In this document: positions 19,048-28,008 of the stretch, in pieces
How the letters are laid out: every line of letters begins with the position of its first letter
Position numbering within the stretch: the stretch's first letter is position 1
Assembly: GCA_043740085.1 (NCBI GenBank)
Contig: JAYUCY010000094.1
Span: forward strand, 25,531-89,530
Reading direction: 5' to 3'
From: UBA668 sp043740085
GTDB lineage: Bacteria > Actinomycetota > Acidimicrobiia > Acidimicrobiales > Ilumatobacteraceae
DNA length: 64,000 nucleotides
Notes under the pieces: model-generated
What the model saw: only the letters and a program-made list of their open reading frames with translations
Databases searched by the model: none
Told to the model about the DNA's origin: nothing
Program-made: the position numbers and the translations under genes

Positions 19048-19805
19048 CAGAACAGGTCCCAGTAGCTGTCGCGGGCGCGCATCTGCCCGACCGTCTCTTC
19101 GACGATCACGCGTCCGGAACGCATGACGTAGACGCGATCGACGATCCGCAGCGCCTGGCCGACGTTCTGCTCGAGGAGGAGCACCGCCAGTCCTTCCTCA
19201 TCGGCCAACCGGCGCACCGTGTCGAAGATCTGCTGGACGACCGACGGGGCAAGGCCGAGGGAGGGCTCATCGAGCATCAACAGCTTCGGGCTGGCCATCA
19301 GCGCCATGCCGAGGCTGACCATCCGCTGCTGGCCACCCGACATCGTTCCTGCAAGCTGCGCGTCGCGTTCGACGAGAATCGGGAAGAGGCGCTGGACAAG
19401 CTCCATCCGTTTCGCCCGACGATCCTGGTCAGGGTCGTTCTCGGCTCCGAGGAGCAGGTTGTCGCGCACGGAGAGGTCGGCGAACACGAATCGCTCGGAC
19501 GGGATCATCGCCATACCGGCCTTCACGTTGTGGCGTGAGCCGGATCGCGTGACGTCGGCGCCGTTGAACCGAACCTGCCCACCAAGGGCACGGTTGATCC
19601 CCAGGATGGTGCGGATCGTCGTGCTCTTCCCACTGCCGTTGTGACCGAGCACGCCGACGATCTCACCTTCGTCCACGTGGAGATCCACCTCGAACACGAC
19701 CTGCTTGCGGCCGTATCCGGCTTGCAGGCGCTCCAGGGTGAGCAGCCGACGGTCGGGGGTCGCTTCTGCGACGAGCGCGTCGCTCTTGGGCTCATGCTGT
19801 TCCAA
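19047..19805 (-). CDS. livF: Branched-chain-type ABC importer ATPase (LivF-like)
   Basis: About 252 aa, cytosolic. Walker A GHNGSGKST is near residues 52-60, the signature MSGGQQRMVSLGMAL near 152, and Walker B KLLMLDEPSLGLAP near 172. The H-loop position reads LLLEQNV (Q-N instead of H), as is usual in LivF proteins. The start is uncertain. TTG 19805 gives a 14-nt overlap with the upstream LivM-LivG gene; an ATG at 19847 would give a longer overlap. LivF pairs with LivG to drive the importer. Confidence 0.9.
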   Translation of the reverse strand: MEQHEPKSDALVAEATPDRRLLTLERLQAGYGRKQVVFEVDLHVDEGEIVGVLGHNGSGKSTTIRTILGINRALGGQVRFNGADVTRSGSRHNVKAGMAMIPSERFVFADLSVRDNLLLGAENDPDQDRRAKRMELVQRLFPILVERDAQLAGTMSGGQQRMVSLGMALMASPKLLMLDEPSLGLAPSVVQQIFDTVRRLADEEGLAVLLLEQNVGQALRIVDRVYVMRSGRVIVEETVGQMRARDSYWDLF

Positions 19806-21579
19806 AGTACGCCTCCGCCAATCGGGGGGTGTTCGTGAGCTCGGCAACCGTCCCCTGGGCCGTGATCCGCCCCAGCTCCATGAAGTACGTGTGGTCGGCG
19901 AGGCGACGCACGACGTGCAGGTTGTGCTCGACGATGCACACCGTGCGGCCCTGCTCGCGCACCGCCGCGATGAGGTCGAGCATTGTGTCGACCCACTTCG
20001 TGTCGATGCCGGAAGCCGGTTCGTCGAGCAGGATCACCTCGGCCTCGGTGGCGAGGACGCGGGCAAGCGAGACCAGCTTCGTCTGCCCGTAGGACAGCGC
20101 GCCGGCGGGCACATCGGCGAACTCACCCATGCCGACGAAGGCCAGCCACTCCATCGCCTTCTCGCGCGTTCGCTCCTCGATCCGCTTCACCTGGCGATGG
20201 TTGAACGCGAGTGTCGCAAAGTTCTCGCCCGCCTGGTTCTGCACGGCCATCATGACGTTCTGCAGGCACGACAGCCGGCTGAAGAGCCGTACATCCTGGA
20301 AAGAACGCACGAGACCGAGACGCGCAACCTTGGCAGGAGTAAGGCCCACGAGCTCTTGACCGTTCAACTTCACAGACCCCGCATCGGGCGTGATGAAACC
20401 TGTGAGGAGGTTGAACACGGTGGTCTTCCCCGCGCCATTCGGCCCGACGAGAGCGGTGATCGTGCCGCGCCGGAGCTCGATCTGCAGATCCTCTGCGGCG
20501 ATGATCCCACCGAACCGTTTGCTCACGCCCACGGTCTGCAGCACCACCGGCGCCTCGTGCCACCGCCGTTCGGTGTCTCTCTCGCGCCTGTCCTCGGCTT
20601 CGTCGCTGAGGCCGGCGCCCGGTTGATGGACCTCGATGCGCGGCTGCGGCGTCCAGCCTTCCACCATCTCGACGCGCTTGCCCGTGCCGCGCTGCCCGCG
20701 GAGCCATCGCCAAGGCGAGAAGCCCTCCGGGAGTGCTCCCTGCGGGCGGACCCTCATCAGCACGACCAGCGCGACGCCGTAGATGATGAGCTGGACGACG
20801 CTCGCTCGCGCTGCATCCATGTCGACCGCGCGCTTCAGCAGCGGGTCGAGGAGGACGACGATGGTCGCGCCGAGGATGCTGCCGGGTAGGTTGCCCATCC
20901 CACCGAAGATCACGATCGCGAACACGGTCAACGAGAAGGCAAAGCCGAAGACGCCCGGCGTCGCCAGCCGAAGCCATGCAGAGATGAAACCCCCGGCGAG
21001 GGCGGCGAGCGCCGACGTCGTCCCGAAGACGGCGACCTTGTAGCCGAGCACGTTCTTGCCGAGTGCCTGGGTGGAGATCGGGTCCTCGCGGATTCCCTTC
21101 AGCACCCGACCCGTCGGCGACTCACCAATCCGCCTGCAGATGAAATAGACCACGAGCATCACTACGAGCGACGGGATCACCCAATCGCGTGGCCGGAGCA
21201 GGTGCCAGCCGAAGATGTCGGCCGCAGGCAGATTGATCAGCCCGTAGGAACCGCCCATCGACGGCGTCGCGATGAGCAGGCCGAGGATCACCGACGACAC
21301 CGCGAGCGTCAGCAGGATCAGGTACTCGACGCTGAGCTTCAGCGCGGGCAGGGCCACGACGCTGCCCACCACGAACGCGATGACCATGCCGATCGCAGAG
21401 CCGAGGAGGAAGTTCCAATGGTGATTGAGAGTGATGTAGCCCATCGCGTATCCGCCGATCGCGCCGAAGGACGCGTGTGCAACGGAAACCTGTCCCGCGT
21501 AGCCGAGCAGCAGGTTCAGTGAGAGCGCCAAGGTGGCGTAGAGCAGGATCTGGTCGAGGTAGTTGAGCCACAGGTCCAT
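19792..21579 (-). CDS. LivM-LivG fusion: permease plus ATPase of the importer
   Basis: A 595-aa fusion. Residues ~1-290 form the multi-helix LivM permease (LLYATLALSLNLLLGYAGQV near the N-terminus, GESPTGRVLKGIREDP as the coupling loop). After a hydrophilic linker, residues ~345-595 form LivG, with Walker A GPNGAGKTT, signature LSYGQTKLVSLARVLA, Walker B VILLDEPASGID, and the H-loop in VEHNLHVV. In most operons these are two genes. The fusion is also known in actinobacteria. It lies 4 bp downstream of livH. Confidence 0.92.
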   Translation of the reverse strand: MDLWLNYLDQILLYATLALSLNLLLGYAGQVSVAHASFGAIGGYAMGYITLNHHWNFLLGSAIGMVIAFVVGSVVALPALKLSVEYLILLTLAVSSVILGLLIATPSMGGSYGLINLPAADIFGWHLLRPRDWVIPSLVVMLVVYFICRRIGESPTGRVLKGIREDPISTQALGKNVLGYKVAVFGTTSALAALAGGFISAWLRLATPGVFGFAFSLTVFAIVIFGGMGNLPGSILGATIVVLLDPLLKRAVDMDAARASVVQLIIYGVALVVLMRVRPQGALPEGFSPWRWLRGQRGTGKRVEMVEGWTPQPRIEVHQPGAGLSDEAEDRRERDTERRWHEAPVVLQTVGVSKRFGGIIAAEDLQIELRRGTITALVGPNGAGKTTVFNLLTGFITPDAGSVKLNGQELVGLTPAKVARLGLVRSFQDVRLFSRLSCLQNVMMAVQNQAGENFATLAFNHRQVKRIEERTREKAMEWLAFVGMGEFADVPAGALSYGQTKLVSLARVLATEAEVILLDEPASGIDTKWVDTMLDLIAAVREQGRTVCIVEHNLHVVRRLADHTYFMELGRITAQGTVAELTNTPRLAEAYFGTA

Positions 21580-21583
21580 CGGG

Positions 21584-22507
21584 TCAGACCGCCGTCAGAC
21601 GCGGACGGCGCACGCGCGCTCTGAAGGAGCTCGATTTCACCGCGAGCACGGTCAGGTACCCGACCAGCACCACGAACACCGCTGTCTGCGTCCAGCGCAC
21701 CGACAGCCAGATCGACGAGTACTGCTCGATGAGGGCGACGACAATGCCGGTGACGAACACCCGGACCGGCGAGCTGGCCGTGCCGGCCAGGAATGCGACG
21801 ACGAAGGCATAGATCACGGGCGATGCCCCCATCGCGGGGTCAACGGTGAATTTGAGGGCGTACCAGAACGCGGCGACGCCGGCGCAGATGGTGCCGAGAA
21901 AGAAGCAGACGAGGTACGTCGTGTCCGCGTTGATCCCGATGGTGCGGGCGAGGTCGGGGTTCACTCGGGTCGCCTTGATCCGCCGGCCGAGCGCCGAGTA
22001 GCGCAGCATCAGGGCGAGCAGGGAGGTGATCACGATCGCGCTGATCGCCTGCCACACGTCGAAGTTGACGAAGATGGTGTCCCATAGGTGGTATGGCTTC
22101 TTCACAGGGCCGTAGAACGACTGGGTCTGCGACCCCCAGAAGAGCGCAATGATGTTGACGCCGGCGATGGCGAGGCCGAGCGCGGCGACGAACACCGCAA
22201 GCAGCGCAGTCGGACCCGCGTTGGCCGCCAGCGGGCGGTAGACGACTCGCTCGATGAGGGTGCCGATCACGGCTGCGACCAGTACGCCGAGGATCGCCGA
22301 CGGCCAGAACGGCAGATCGACGCGAAACGTGAACGTGAACGCGAGGTACGCAGCCAGCGTGTAGGTGAACCCGTATGCGAAGTGGAAGCGGCCGGTGACG
22401 CCGAGGATCAGCGCGAAGCCGACACCGAGCAGCCCGAAACTGCAGCCGCGGAAGAAACCGTCGACAGTCAACTGACGCAACGTCTGGAAGTCGACGGCGA
22501 TGAGCAT
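21584..22507 (-). CDS. livH: Branched-chain-type ABC permease (LivH-like)
   Basis: A 307-aa inner-membrane permease with about eight hydrophobic segments. The N-terminal GCSFGLLGVGFALILGVTGRFHFAYG is typical of LivH. The coupling-helix region YSALGRRIKATRVNPDLARTIGI is near residue 180. It forms the translocation pore with the LivM half of the next gene. It follows livK by 82 bp. The usual LivH loop Asn-Phe-x-His-Gly-Glu is replaced by FHFAYGF, a minor variant. Confidence 0.92.
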   Translation of the reverse strand: MLIAVDFQTLRQLTVDGFFRGCSFGLLGVGFALILGVTGRFHFAYGFTYTLAAYLAFTFTFRVDLPFWPSAILGVLVAAVIGTLIERVVYRPLAANAGPTALLAVFVAALGLAIAGVNIIALFWGSQTQSFYGPVKKPYHLWDTIFVNFDVWQAISAIVITSLLALMLRYSALGRRIKATRVNPDLARTIGINADTTYLVCFFLGTICAGVAAFWYALKFTVDPAMGASPVIYAFVVAFLAGTASSPVRVFVTGIVVALIEQYSSIWLSVRWTQTAVFVVLVGYLTVLAVKSSSFRARVRRPRLTAV

Positions 22508-22589
22508 GTATTTCCTTTTCTCGGATGTGGGATCGAGCGGGACAAGTGAGCACGCGGAGGGGTCCGGTTGGACCCCTCCGCGAAACGGA

Positions 22590-23951
22590 TCAGACCTTGC
22601 TGTAGTCCTCGCCGTTGATGCCGAAGAATGCCTTCGGTGTCACCACGCCGTCCTTGTACTCGAACACCCCCATGTTCCGCTTGAGCACGGAGTGGGTCGT
22701 CTCGTCGAGGGTGGAGGTCCCGAGGGTACTGTCGTCGCCGCCATACACCGAGACGACCGTAAGGTTCGATCGCAGGGCTGCATCAAGGGTGTCGCCGGTG
22801 ATCTCGCCACCGTCTTTCAGCACTCGCCGCATGAGCTCCCACATCACGAACGCGTTCTCGTAGAAGTTCGCTGCGTAGAAGTCGGGCAACTCGCCGAACT
22901 CCTTCTCGAACTCGGCGACGAAGTGCTTCGCAAGCGGGCTGACCGGCTTCGCGGAGTCGAAGTAGTCGTACGCGAACGTGTAGCCGTCACGGTCGTATGC
23001 GCCCTTCGACGCCTTGAGCCCGTCGGGGGTGAACTCGGAACCGATCTGGATCGCCTTGATGCCGGCTGTCGACGCCTGGTCCGCGAAGGACCCCGGGTCC
23101 TGGCCGTAGATGCTGACGAGCAGGATGTCCGGCTCGTTGGCCTTGATCTTCGGCATGACCTGAGAGAAGTCCTGGCCGCCGATGGGAACGAGCTCGTACA
23201 GGCCGTTGTGCTCGTAGCCGCCGGCGGCCAACTTCTTGAGGATGTCTTCCTTGATGATGCCGTTGGCAGGTTCGCCGATGTCCCACCCGACGAATCCGAC
23301 CGTCTTCGCATCTGGCGCGGTTTCCTTCAGATACCGGAACAGGCCCGGCATCGGGTCGTTCGGAGTGATCGCGCGGGTTCCCCAGAAGTACGGCTGGCCC
23401 TGACCGAAGATGCTCGTGCCCCCGCCTCCGTCGAGCGTGAACACCTTGTACTGCGCCGTGCCCGCCAGCATCGCACCGAGGTCGTCGACGTACGAGGCGA
23501 ACTTCGCCACCACTCCCTTCGCGCCCATTTCGGTGATCGCGGCCACCCCCGCGGGTGCATCGCCCGACTTGTGGTCGAAGTAGAGGTAGTTGAACTTTGG
23601 GCCGCCCAAAGCCTCGATGTGCTTCGCGGCGAGGTCGAGCCCGCGGCTCATCGTCTTGCCGTAGAAGGAGCCCGTGCCGGTGAGGGCGAGCACGGCACCC
23701 AGGTCGATCGAGAGCCCCTTGCCGGAGCTCGCCGGATCGACGCCGAGCAGCGCGACGAGGTCACTCGTGGCGGAGGCACCTACGGTCGTGTCGGCTGCGG
23801 CATTGGTGGCGGGCGTCTTGCTGCTGCCTTTGTCGCTGCCGCACGCGGCGAGGAGTGCAGCGGCACCCATTGCTCCTGTCGCGCCGAGCAACAGTGTGCG
23901 GCGCGTGACGCGCCCTTCGTGCACGATACCGAACTTGTCGGAATTGGTCAT
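22590..23951 (-). CDS. Substrate-binding lipoprotein of the Liv-type importer
   Basis: A 453-aa periplasmic-binding-type protein of the Leu/Ile/Val family. The N-terminus carries a twin-arginine signal (RRTLLLGATGAMG) ending in a lipobox LLAAC near residue 36, so it is probably exported folded and lipid-anchored. The type I binding fold follows (IDLGAVLALTGTGSFYGKTM, then DHKSGDAPAGVAAITEMGAKGVV). It captures the substrate for LivH/LivM. The substrate is not determinable, but this family often serves aromatic or carboxylic compounds in degradation clusters. Confidence 0.9.
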   Translation of the reverse strand: MTNSDKFGIVHEGRVTRRTLLLGATGAMGAAALLAACGSDKGSSKTPATNAAADTTVGASATSDLVALLGVDPASSGKGLSIDLGAVLALTGTGSFYGKTMSRGLDLAAKHIEALGGPKFNYLYFDHKSGDAPAGVAAITEMGAKGVVAKFASYVDDLGAMLAGTAQYKVFTLDGGGGTSIFGQGQPYFWGTRAITPNDPMPGLFRYLKETAPDAKTVGFVGWDIGEPANGIIKEDILKKLAAGGYEHNGLYELVPIGGQDFSQVMPKIKANEPDILLVSIYGQDPGSFADQASTAGIKAIQIGSEFTPDGLKASKGAYDRDGYTFAYDYFDSAKPVSPLAKHFVAEFEKEFGELPDFYAANFYENAFVMWELMRRVLKDGGEITGDTLDAALRSNLTVVSVYGGDDSTLGTSTLDETTHSVLKRNMGVFEYKDGVVTPKAFFGINGEDYSKV

Positions 23952-24108
23952 TTCCTGTTTCTCCCTCTCGGTGGTGGATTGGGAGACCCTCGTTCAGTCC
24001 GAAAAGCTCCGACGCGGACAGAGTCCACCCGCTACCAAGCCGTGCTCAAACGTCCCTGCAGACCCCCTGGCGAACGGCCGAAATCCTTCGAACCGGTCGC
24101 CTATTCGG

Positions 24109-24160
24109 ACCATACACAAGCGACTCGTCGAAGGCAAGAGATTTGTTGACGAGCACGTCA
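24109..24160 (-). promoter_or_regulatory. livK promoter with TGAC-N6-GTCA operator candidate
   Basis: The palindrome TGACGAGCACGTCA lies at 24147-24160. On the minus strand, TTGCCT (24137-24132)-N17-TATGGT (24114-24109) follows immediately and points at livK (start 23951). The rest of 23952-24193 holds no gene. Confidence 0.5.
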
Positions 24161-24193
24161 TGTTCTGGCGTGGCAGGAGGCCAGCAGCGACTC

Positions 24194-25123
24194 TCAGGTG
24201 TTGAGATGCTGCAGCTTGGCGCCCGGGCGCGGCCACTGCATCGAGAGCAGCTTCCCCGTGGCCGAGATCGTGATGTACGCGGTCCGCAGGTCGGGTCCAC
24301 CGAAGCAGATGTTGGTGGTCAGGATGTCGCCGGTCGCGATGAAGTCGATCAGCTCGCCCTGTGGCGAGATGACCGAGATGCCGCCGGCGACGAGGGTCGC
24401 GACACAGACGTTGCCGTCGCTGTCGACTGCCAGGGAGTCGAGCAGCTGCAACCCGGGGAAGCCGTGGAGACAGACGGAGGAGTCGACGATCGTCGTCTCG
24501 GCGACCTTCCCCGGCGAGGTGATGTCGCGCTGCATGACGCGTCCGTGCCACGTCTCAGCCCAGTACAGCTTCTTCCCGTCGGGCGAGAGGCCGATCCCGT
24601 TCGCGTCGTGAACGGGGAACACCACTTCGTGGATCTCCGAGCCGTCCGCCTTCGCGTAGTGGATCCCCGACAAATGGGCGACGTGCTTCTCCTCGTCGGT
24701 GAGCCCGTGGTCAGTGAAGTAGAAGCCACCGTGAGCGTCGAAGACGAGGTCGTTCGGCGCCCACAACGGCTTGCCGTCGGACTCGGTGTAGAGGTCCTCG
24801 ACCTTGCCCGTGCCAAGGTCGACGGTTTGGATCCGGCCGCCGATGTATTTCTCCTTCGTGGTCGGGCCAGGGAAGGTCATCCCGTCGAGCTGCGTCTCGG
24901 TGAAACGACCACCGTTGTTGCAGACGTAGATCTTGTTGTCAGGCCCCATCGCAGCGCCATTCGGGCCGCCGGGGATCTCGGCGATCGTCTCCTTGGACCC
25001 ATCGGGCTTGACCCTTGTGAGTCGTGGGCCGAACATCTCGACGAGGATGACCGAACCATCGGGCATCGCGATTGGGCCTTCCGGGAACGACAGGCCGCTG
25101 GTGACTTCTTTCAACTCGGGCAT
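24194..25123 (-). CDS. SMP-30/gluconolactonase-family hydrolase (second copy)
   Basis: A 309-aa beta-propeller lactonase. LSFPEGPIAMPDGSVILVEM has the N-terminal metal-binding Glu, PGGPNGAAMGPDNKIYVCNN the Asn, and later NGIGLSPDGKKLYWAET and LDSLAVDSDGNVCVATL supply the other ligands. The ATG at 25123 has AGGAG upstream. It is divergent from the cyclase gene at 25321 across the perfect operator palindrome. The likely role is hydrolysis of a lactone intermediate. Confidence 0.86.
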   Translation of the reverse strand: MPELKEVTSGLSFPEGPIAMPDGSVILVEMFGPRLTRVKPDGSKETIAEIPGGPNGAAMGPDNKIYVCNNGGRFTETQLDGMTFPGPTTKEKYIGGRIQTVDLGTGKVEDLYTESDGKPLWAPNDLVFDAHGGFYFTDHGLTDEEKHVAHLSGIHYAKADGSEIHEVVFPVHDANGIGLSPDGKKLYWAETWHGRVMQRDITSPGKVAETTIVDSSVCLHGFPGLQLLDSLAVDSDGNVCVATLVAGGISVISPQGELIDFIATGDILTTNICFGGPDLRTAYITISATGKLLSMQWPRPGAKLQHLNT

Positions 25124-25248
25124 CAGAACTCCTCTTGTGCTTGGGCGGGGGGTGGCGTCGGCAGCACCGAAATCTGTGCGGACCGATCCCCTTCGGCGCC
25201 CGACGGGCCCATCCAACTTCATCGCCGACGTACTGTCAAGCGACCATT

Positions 25249-25279
25249 ACTTGACACGCGTGTCAAGTTAAAGTACAAC
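25249..25279. promoter_or_regulatory. Perfect 20-bp palindromic operator and promoter
   Basis: ACTTGACACGCGTGTCAAGT at 25249-25268 is a perfect palindrome. It covers the -35 of a plus-strand promoter, TTGACA (25251-25256)-N17-TACAAC (25274-25279), for the cyclase/acyl-CoA dehydrogenase operon. The core TGAC-N6-GTCA is shared with the tetR promoter site. Confidence 0.75.
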
Positions 25280-25320
25280 AGGAAAGTCGGCATTCTGTAT
25301 CCGGCGGATTGGGGTCCGAG

Positions 25321-26250
25321 GTGGAGAACCACTCGGTGAAGGACTTTCGTGAGCTTGGCTCACAGCTGAGCAACTGGGGGCGTTGGGGCCACGACGACGA
25401 ACGGGGCACCGTCAACCTGATCACGCCGGAGTGCCTCGTCACCGCCGCGCAGCTGGTCAAGCGTGGCGCCATCTTCGATCTCGGCATCCCGTTCGACAGC
25501 AACGGACCACAACCCGGCGGCGGGCGGATCAACCCCGTGCGGCTGATGTCGGAGACCGGTGCTGACCAACAGTTCCCGGGGGCGTTCCACTACGCCGACG
25601 ACTACGTGTTCATGCCGCTCCAGGCGGCGTCGCAGTGGGACGGGCTCGCCCACGTCTATTACGACGACCTCCTCTACAACGGGTTTCCGGCGAGCGACGT
25701 TTCGGCGCACGGGGCGAAGCACTGTTCGATCGACAAGATGGCGAAGGGGATCGCGGGCCGCGGTGTCCTGCTCGACATTGCCCGGTTGCGAGGCGTCGAC
25801 TGGCTCGAGCAGGGCGCCGTGATCAGCCCGGCCGATCTCGATGAAGCGGCCCAGCGCCAGGGCGTGGAGGTGCGCAGTGGCGACATCCTGCTGTTCAGGA
25901 CCGGCTGGCGGACGAAGTTCGTCACCGACAAGAACGCAGCGGAGTTCATGGCCGGCGAGCCGGGCCTCGGGCTCGCCTGCTGCCGGTGGCTGCACGATCA
26001 CGAGGTCGCCGCCGTCGCGTCGGACAACTGGGCGATCGAAGTTCTGCCTGGGGAGATCGACACCGAGCTGCTCCCCGTGCACATGGTGCTGATCCGCGAC
26101 ATGGGAATGACACTCGGGGAGATCCTCGACTTCGACGAGCTCGCTGCTGATTGCGAGGCAGACGGGGTGTGGGAGTTCTTCTTCACCGCACCGCCGATCA
26201 AGTTCACCAATGCAGTCGGGTCGCCGATCAACCCGCTCGCGATCAAGTGA
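25321..26250 (+). CDS. Cyclase-family hydrolase (second copy)
   Basis: A 309-aa paralogue of the protein at 17791-18759. SNWGRWGHDDERGTVNLIT is near the N-terminus. The altered metal-site motif LQAASQWDGLAHVYYDD keeps Asp and the final His only. GTG 25321 is the preferred start; TTG 25309 is possible. It is the first gene of the plus-strand operon driven from the palindromic promoter. Having two copies in one island suggests two ring-opening or amide-cleaving steps, or paralogues of different specificity. Confidence 0.83.
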   Translation: MENHSVKDFRELGSQLSNWGRWGHDDERGTVNLITPECLVTAAQLVKRGAIFDLGIPFDSNGPQPGGGRINPVRLMSETGADQQFPGAFHYADDYVFMPLQAASQWDGLAHVYYDDLLYNGFPASDVSAHGAKHCSIDKMAKGIAGRGVLLDIARLRGVDWLEQGAVISPADLDEAAQRQGVEVRSGDILLFRTGWRTKFVTDKNAAEFMAGEPGLGLACCRWLHDHEVAAVASDNWAIEVLPGEIDTELLPVHMVLIRDMGMTLGEILDFDELAADCEADGVWEFFFTAPPIKFTNAVGSPINPLAIK

Positions 26251-26267
26251 CCGCACTGCTGACTCGG

Positions 26268-26309
26268 ACCAGCACCAGCACCACAACCACAACCTGAACC
26301 TGAACCTGA
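26268..26309 (+). repeat. Run of seven ACC-initial hexamers
   Basis: ACCAGC x2, ACCACA x2 and ACCTGA x3 follow one another without a gap in the 75-bp space before the acyl-CoA dehydrogenase. This may keep the leader RNA unstructured; it may also just be slippage-derived sequence. Confidence 0.6.
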
Positions 26310-26325
26310 ACAAGGACGGCATGCC

Positions 26326-27600
26326 ATGAACTTCGACATCCCACCCGAGATCGCGTCGTACCTCGACGAGCTCGACGAGTTCATCGAGCGCGAGATCAAG
26401 CCGCTCGAGCAGGAGAACGACAACATCCGGTTCTTCGATCACCGGCGCGAGGACGCGCGTACCGACTGGGATCGCGGGGGGCTCCCCAACGACGAGTGGG
26501 AGGAGCTACTCGGTGAGGCGCGACGGCGCGCCGACAAGGCTGGCCACTACCGCTATCCGTTGGCGAAGGAGTACGGCGGCAAGGACGGCACGAACCTCGG
26601 GATGGCGATCATCCGCGAGCACTTCGCGACGAAGGGTCTCGGGTTGCACAACGATCTACAGAACGAGCACTCGATCGTTGGCAACAACGTCGCTCTGCTG
26701 CTGATGATCCGCTACGGCACGGAGTCGCAGAAGAAGGAGTGGATCGACGACCTCGCCGAAGGCCGGCGCGGGTTCGCGTTCGGTATCACGGAGCCGAACC
26801 ACGGCTCGGACGCGACACACATGGAGACGACGGCGGTCCGCGACGGCGACGAGTGGATCATCAACGGCGAGAAGACCTGGAACACCGGCATCCACAAGGC
26901 GAAGTACGACCTGATCTTCGCCCGTACGAGCGGCAACGCCGGCGACGGCGAGGGGATCACGGCATTCCTGACGCCGACCGACTCGCCCGGTTTCGAGATC
27001 CTCGAGTTCCTGTGGACCTTCAACATGCCAACCGATCACGCCCACGTATCGTTCACCGACATCCGCGTGCCGGACGAGGCGATCTTCGGCGGAGAGGGTC
27101 GCGGCCTCCAGGTCGTGCAGCACTTCTTCAACGAGAACCGCATCCGCCAGGCTGCGTCGAGCCTCGGCGCCGCACAGTTCTGCATCAACGAGTCGGTCGA
27201 ATACGCCAAGGTTCGCCAGCCGTTCGGCAAGGCGCTGGCGACGAACCAGGCGATCCAATTCCCGCTCGTCGAGCTGCAGACACAGTGCGAGATGCTCCGC
27301 GCCCTGATCCACAAGACGGCGTGGATGATGGACACCTATGGCGCGTTCTCGGTGTCGGACAAGGTGTCGATGTGCAACTACTGGTCGAACCGGTTGTGCT
27401 GCGAGGCGGCCGACCGGGCGATGCAGGTGCACGGTGGCATGGGCTACAGCCGGCACAAGCCGTTCGAGCACATCTACCGCCACCACCGCCGCTACCGGAT
27501 CACCGAGGGCGCCGAGGAGATCCAGATGCGTCGTGTCGCCGGCTACATGTTCGGCTTCATGAACCAGCGCCAGCCCAAGGGCGTCACGTCGGACGACTGA
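26326..27600 (+). CDS. Acyl-CoA dehydrogenase
   Basis: A 424-aa FAD flavoenzyme of the acyl-CoA dehydrogenase family. The segments are FGITEPNHGSDATHMETTA near residues 153-171 (FAD/substrate binding), then RQPFGKALATNQAIQFPL, MQVHGGMGYSRHKPFEHIYR and YRITEGAEEIQ. The catalytic base in this subfamily lies in ITEGAEEI. It introduces the alpha-beta double bond into an acyl-CoA in the cytosol. AAGGACGG precedes the ATG. Downstream are DUF6285 and the APH-like kinase, a combination often seen with such dehydrogenases. Confidence 0.92.
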   Translation: MNFDIPPEIASYLDELDEFIEREIKPLEQENDNIRFFDHRREDARTDWDRGGLPNDEWEELLGEARRRADKAGHYRYPLAKEYGGKDGTNLGMAIIREHFATKGLGLHNDLQNEHSIVGNNVALLLMIRYGTESQKKEWIDDLAEGRRGFAFGITEPNHGSDATHMETTAVRDGDEWIINGEKTWNTGIHKAKYDLIFARTSGNAGDGEGITAFLTPTDSPGFEILEFLWTFNMPTDHAHVSFTDIRVPDEAIFGGEGRGLQVVQHFFNENRIRQAASSLGAAQFCINESVEYAKVRQPFGKALATNQAIQFPLVELQTQCEMLRALIHKTAWMMDTYGAFSVSDKVSMCNYWSNRLCCEAADRAMQVHGGMGYSRHKPFEHIYRHHRRYRITEGAEEIQMRRVAGYMFGFMNQRQPKGVTSDD

Positions 27601-27636
27601 CCGCCACCCGAGAAGTCCCTGTCATAATCAGGCACG

Positions 27637-28008
27637 ATGCAACCACGACCAACGGCCCACGAGCTCCTCGCGATCGTCGCCGAGGTACTTGAGCGCGACC
27701 TCGTCCCCGCGCTCACCGGTCCGGCGCAACACCATGCACGCGTGGCGGCGAGCCTCGTCGGGATCGTCGAGCGGGAGTTGCGCCTCGGCCCGGCGGCGGC
27801 CGACCACGAGACCATCGTGCTGCGCCGATTGATCGGCGCGGAGAGCGATAACCTCCTCGGGCTACGCGCGCGGCTCGCCCGCGACCTGCGTGGTGGCCTC
27901 GCCGACGATCCTGCACGGGCGGCCGAGATCTGGCCGGCGTTGATGGAGTTCGTCCGAGCCGACCTGTCGATCGTCAAGCCTGGTCACGACTCCTGGGAAG
28001 GCGAGTGA
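27637..28008 (+). CDS. DUF6285-like small protein
   Basis: A 123-aa all-helical protein (PTAHELLAIVAEVLERDLVPAL near the N-terminus, HHARVAASLVGIVEREL next). It resembles the DUF6285 proteins found directly upstream of aminoglycoside-phosphotransferase-like genes in acyl-CoA dehydrogenase operons. The stop overlaps the next start (GTGA at 28005-28008), so the two products are coupled and may form a complex. The molecular function is unknown. Confidence 0.75.
   Translation: MQPRPTAHELLAIVAEVLERDLVPALTGPAQHHARVAASLVGIVERELRLGPAAADHETIVLRRLIGAESDNLLGLRARLARDLRGGLADDPARAAEIWPALMEFVRADLSIVKPGHDSWEGE

Noticed and set aside
22500..24149. A 549-codon plus-strand open frame across livK
   Set aside because: Antisense to a clear substrate-binding protein; the composition is typical of a shadow frame.
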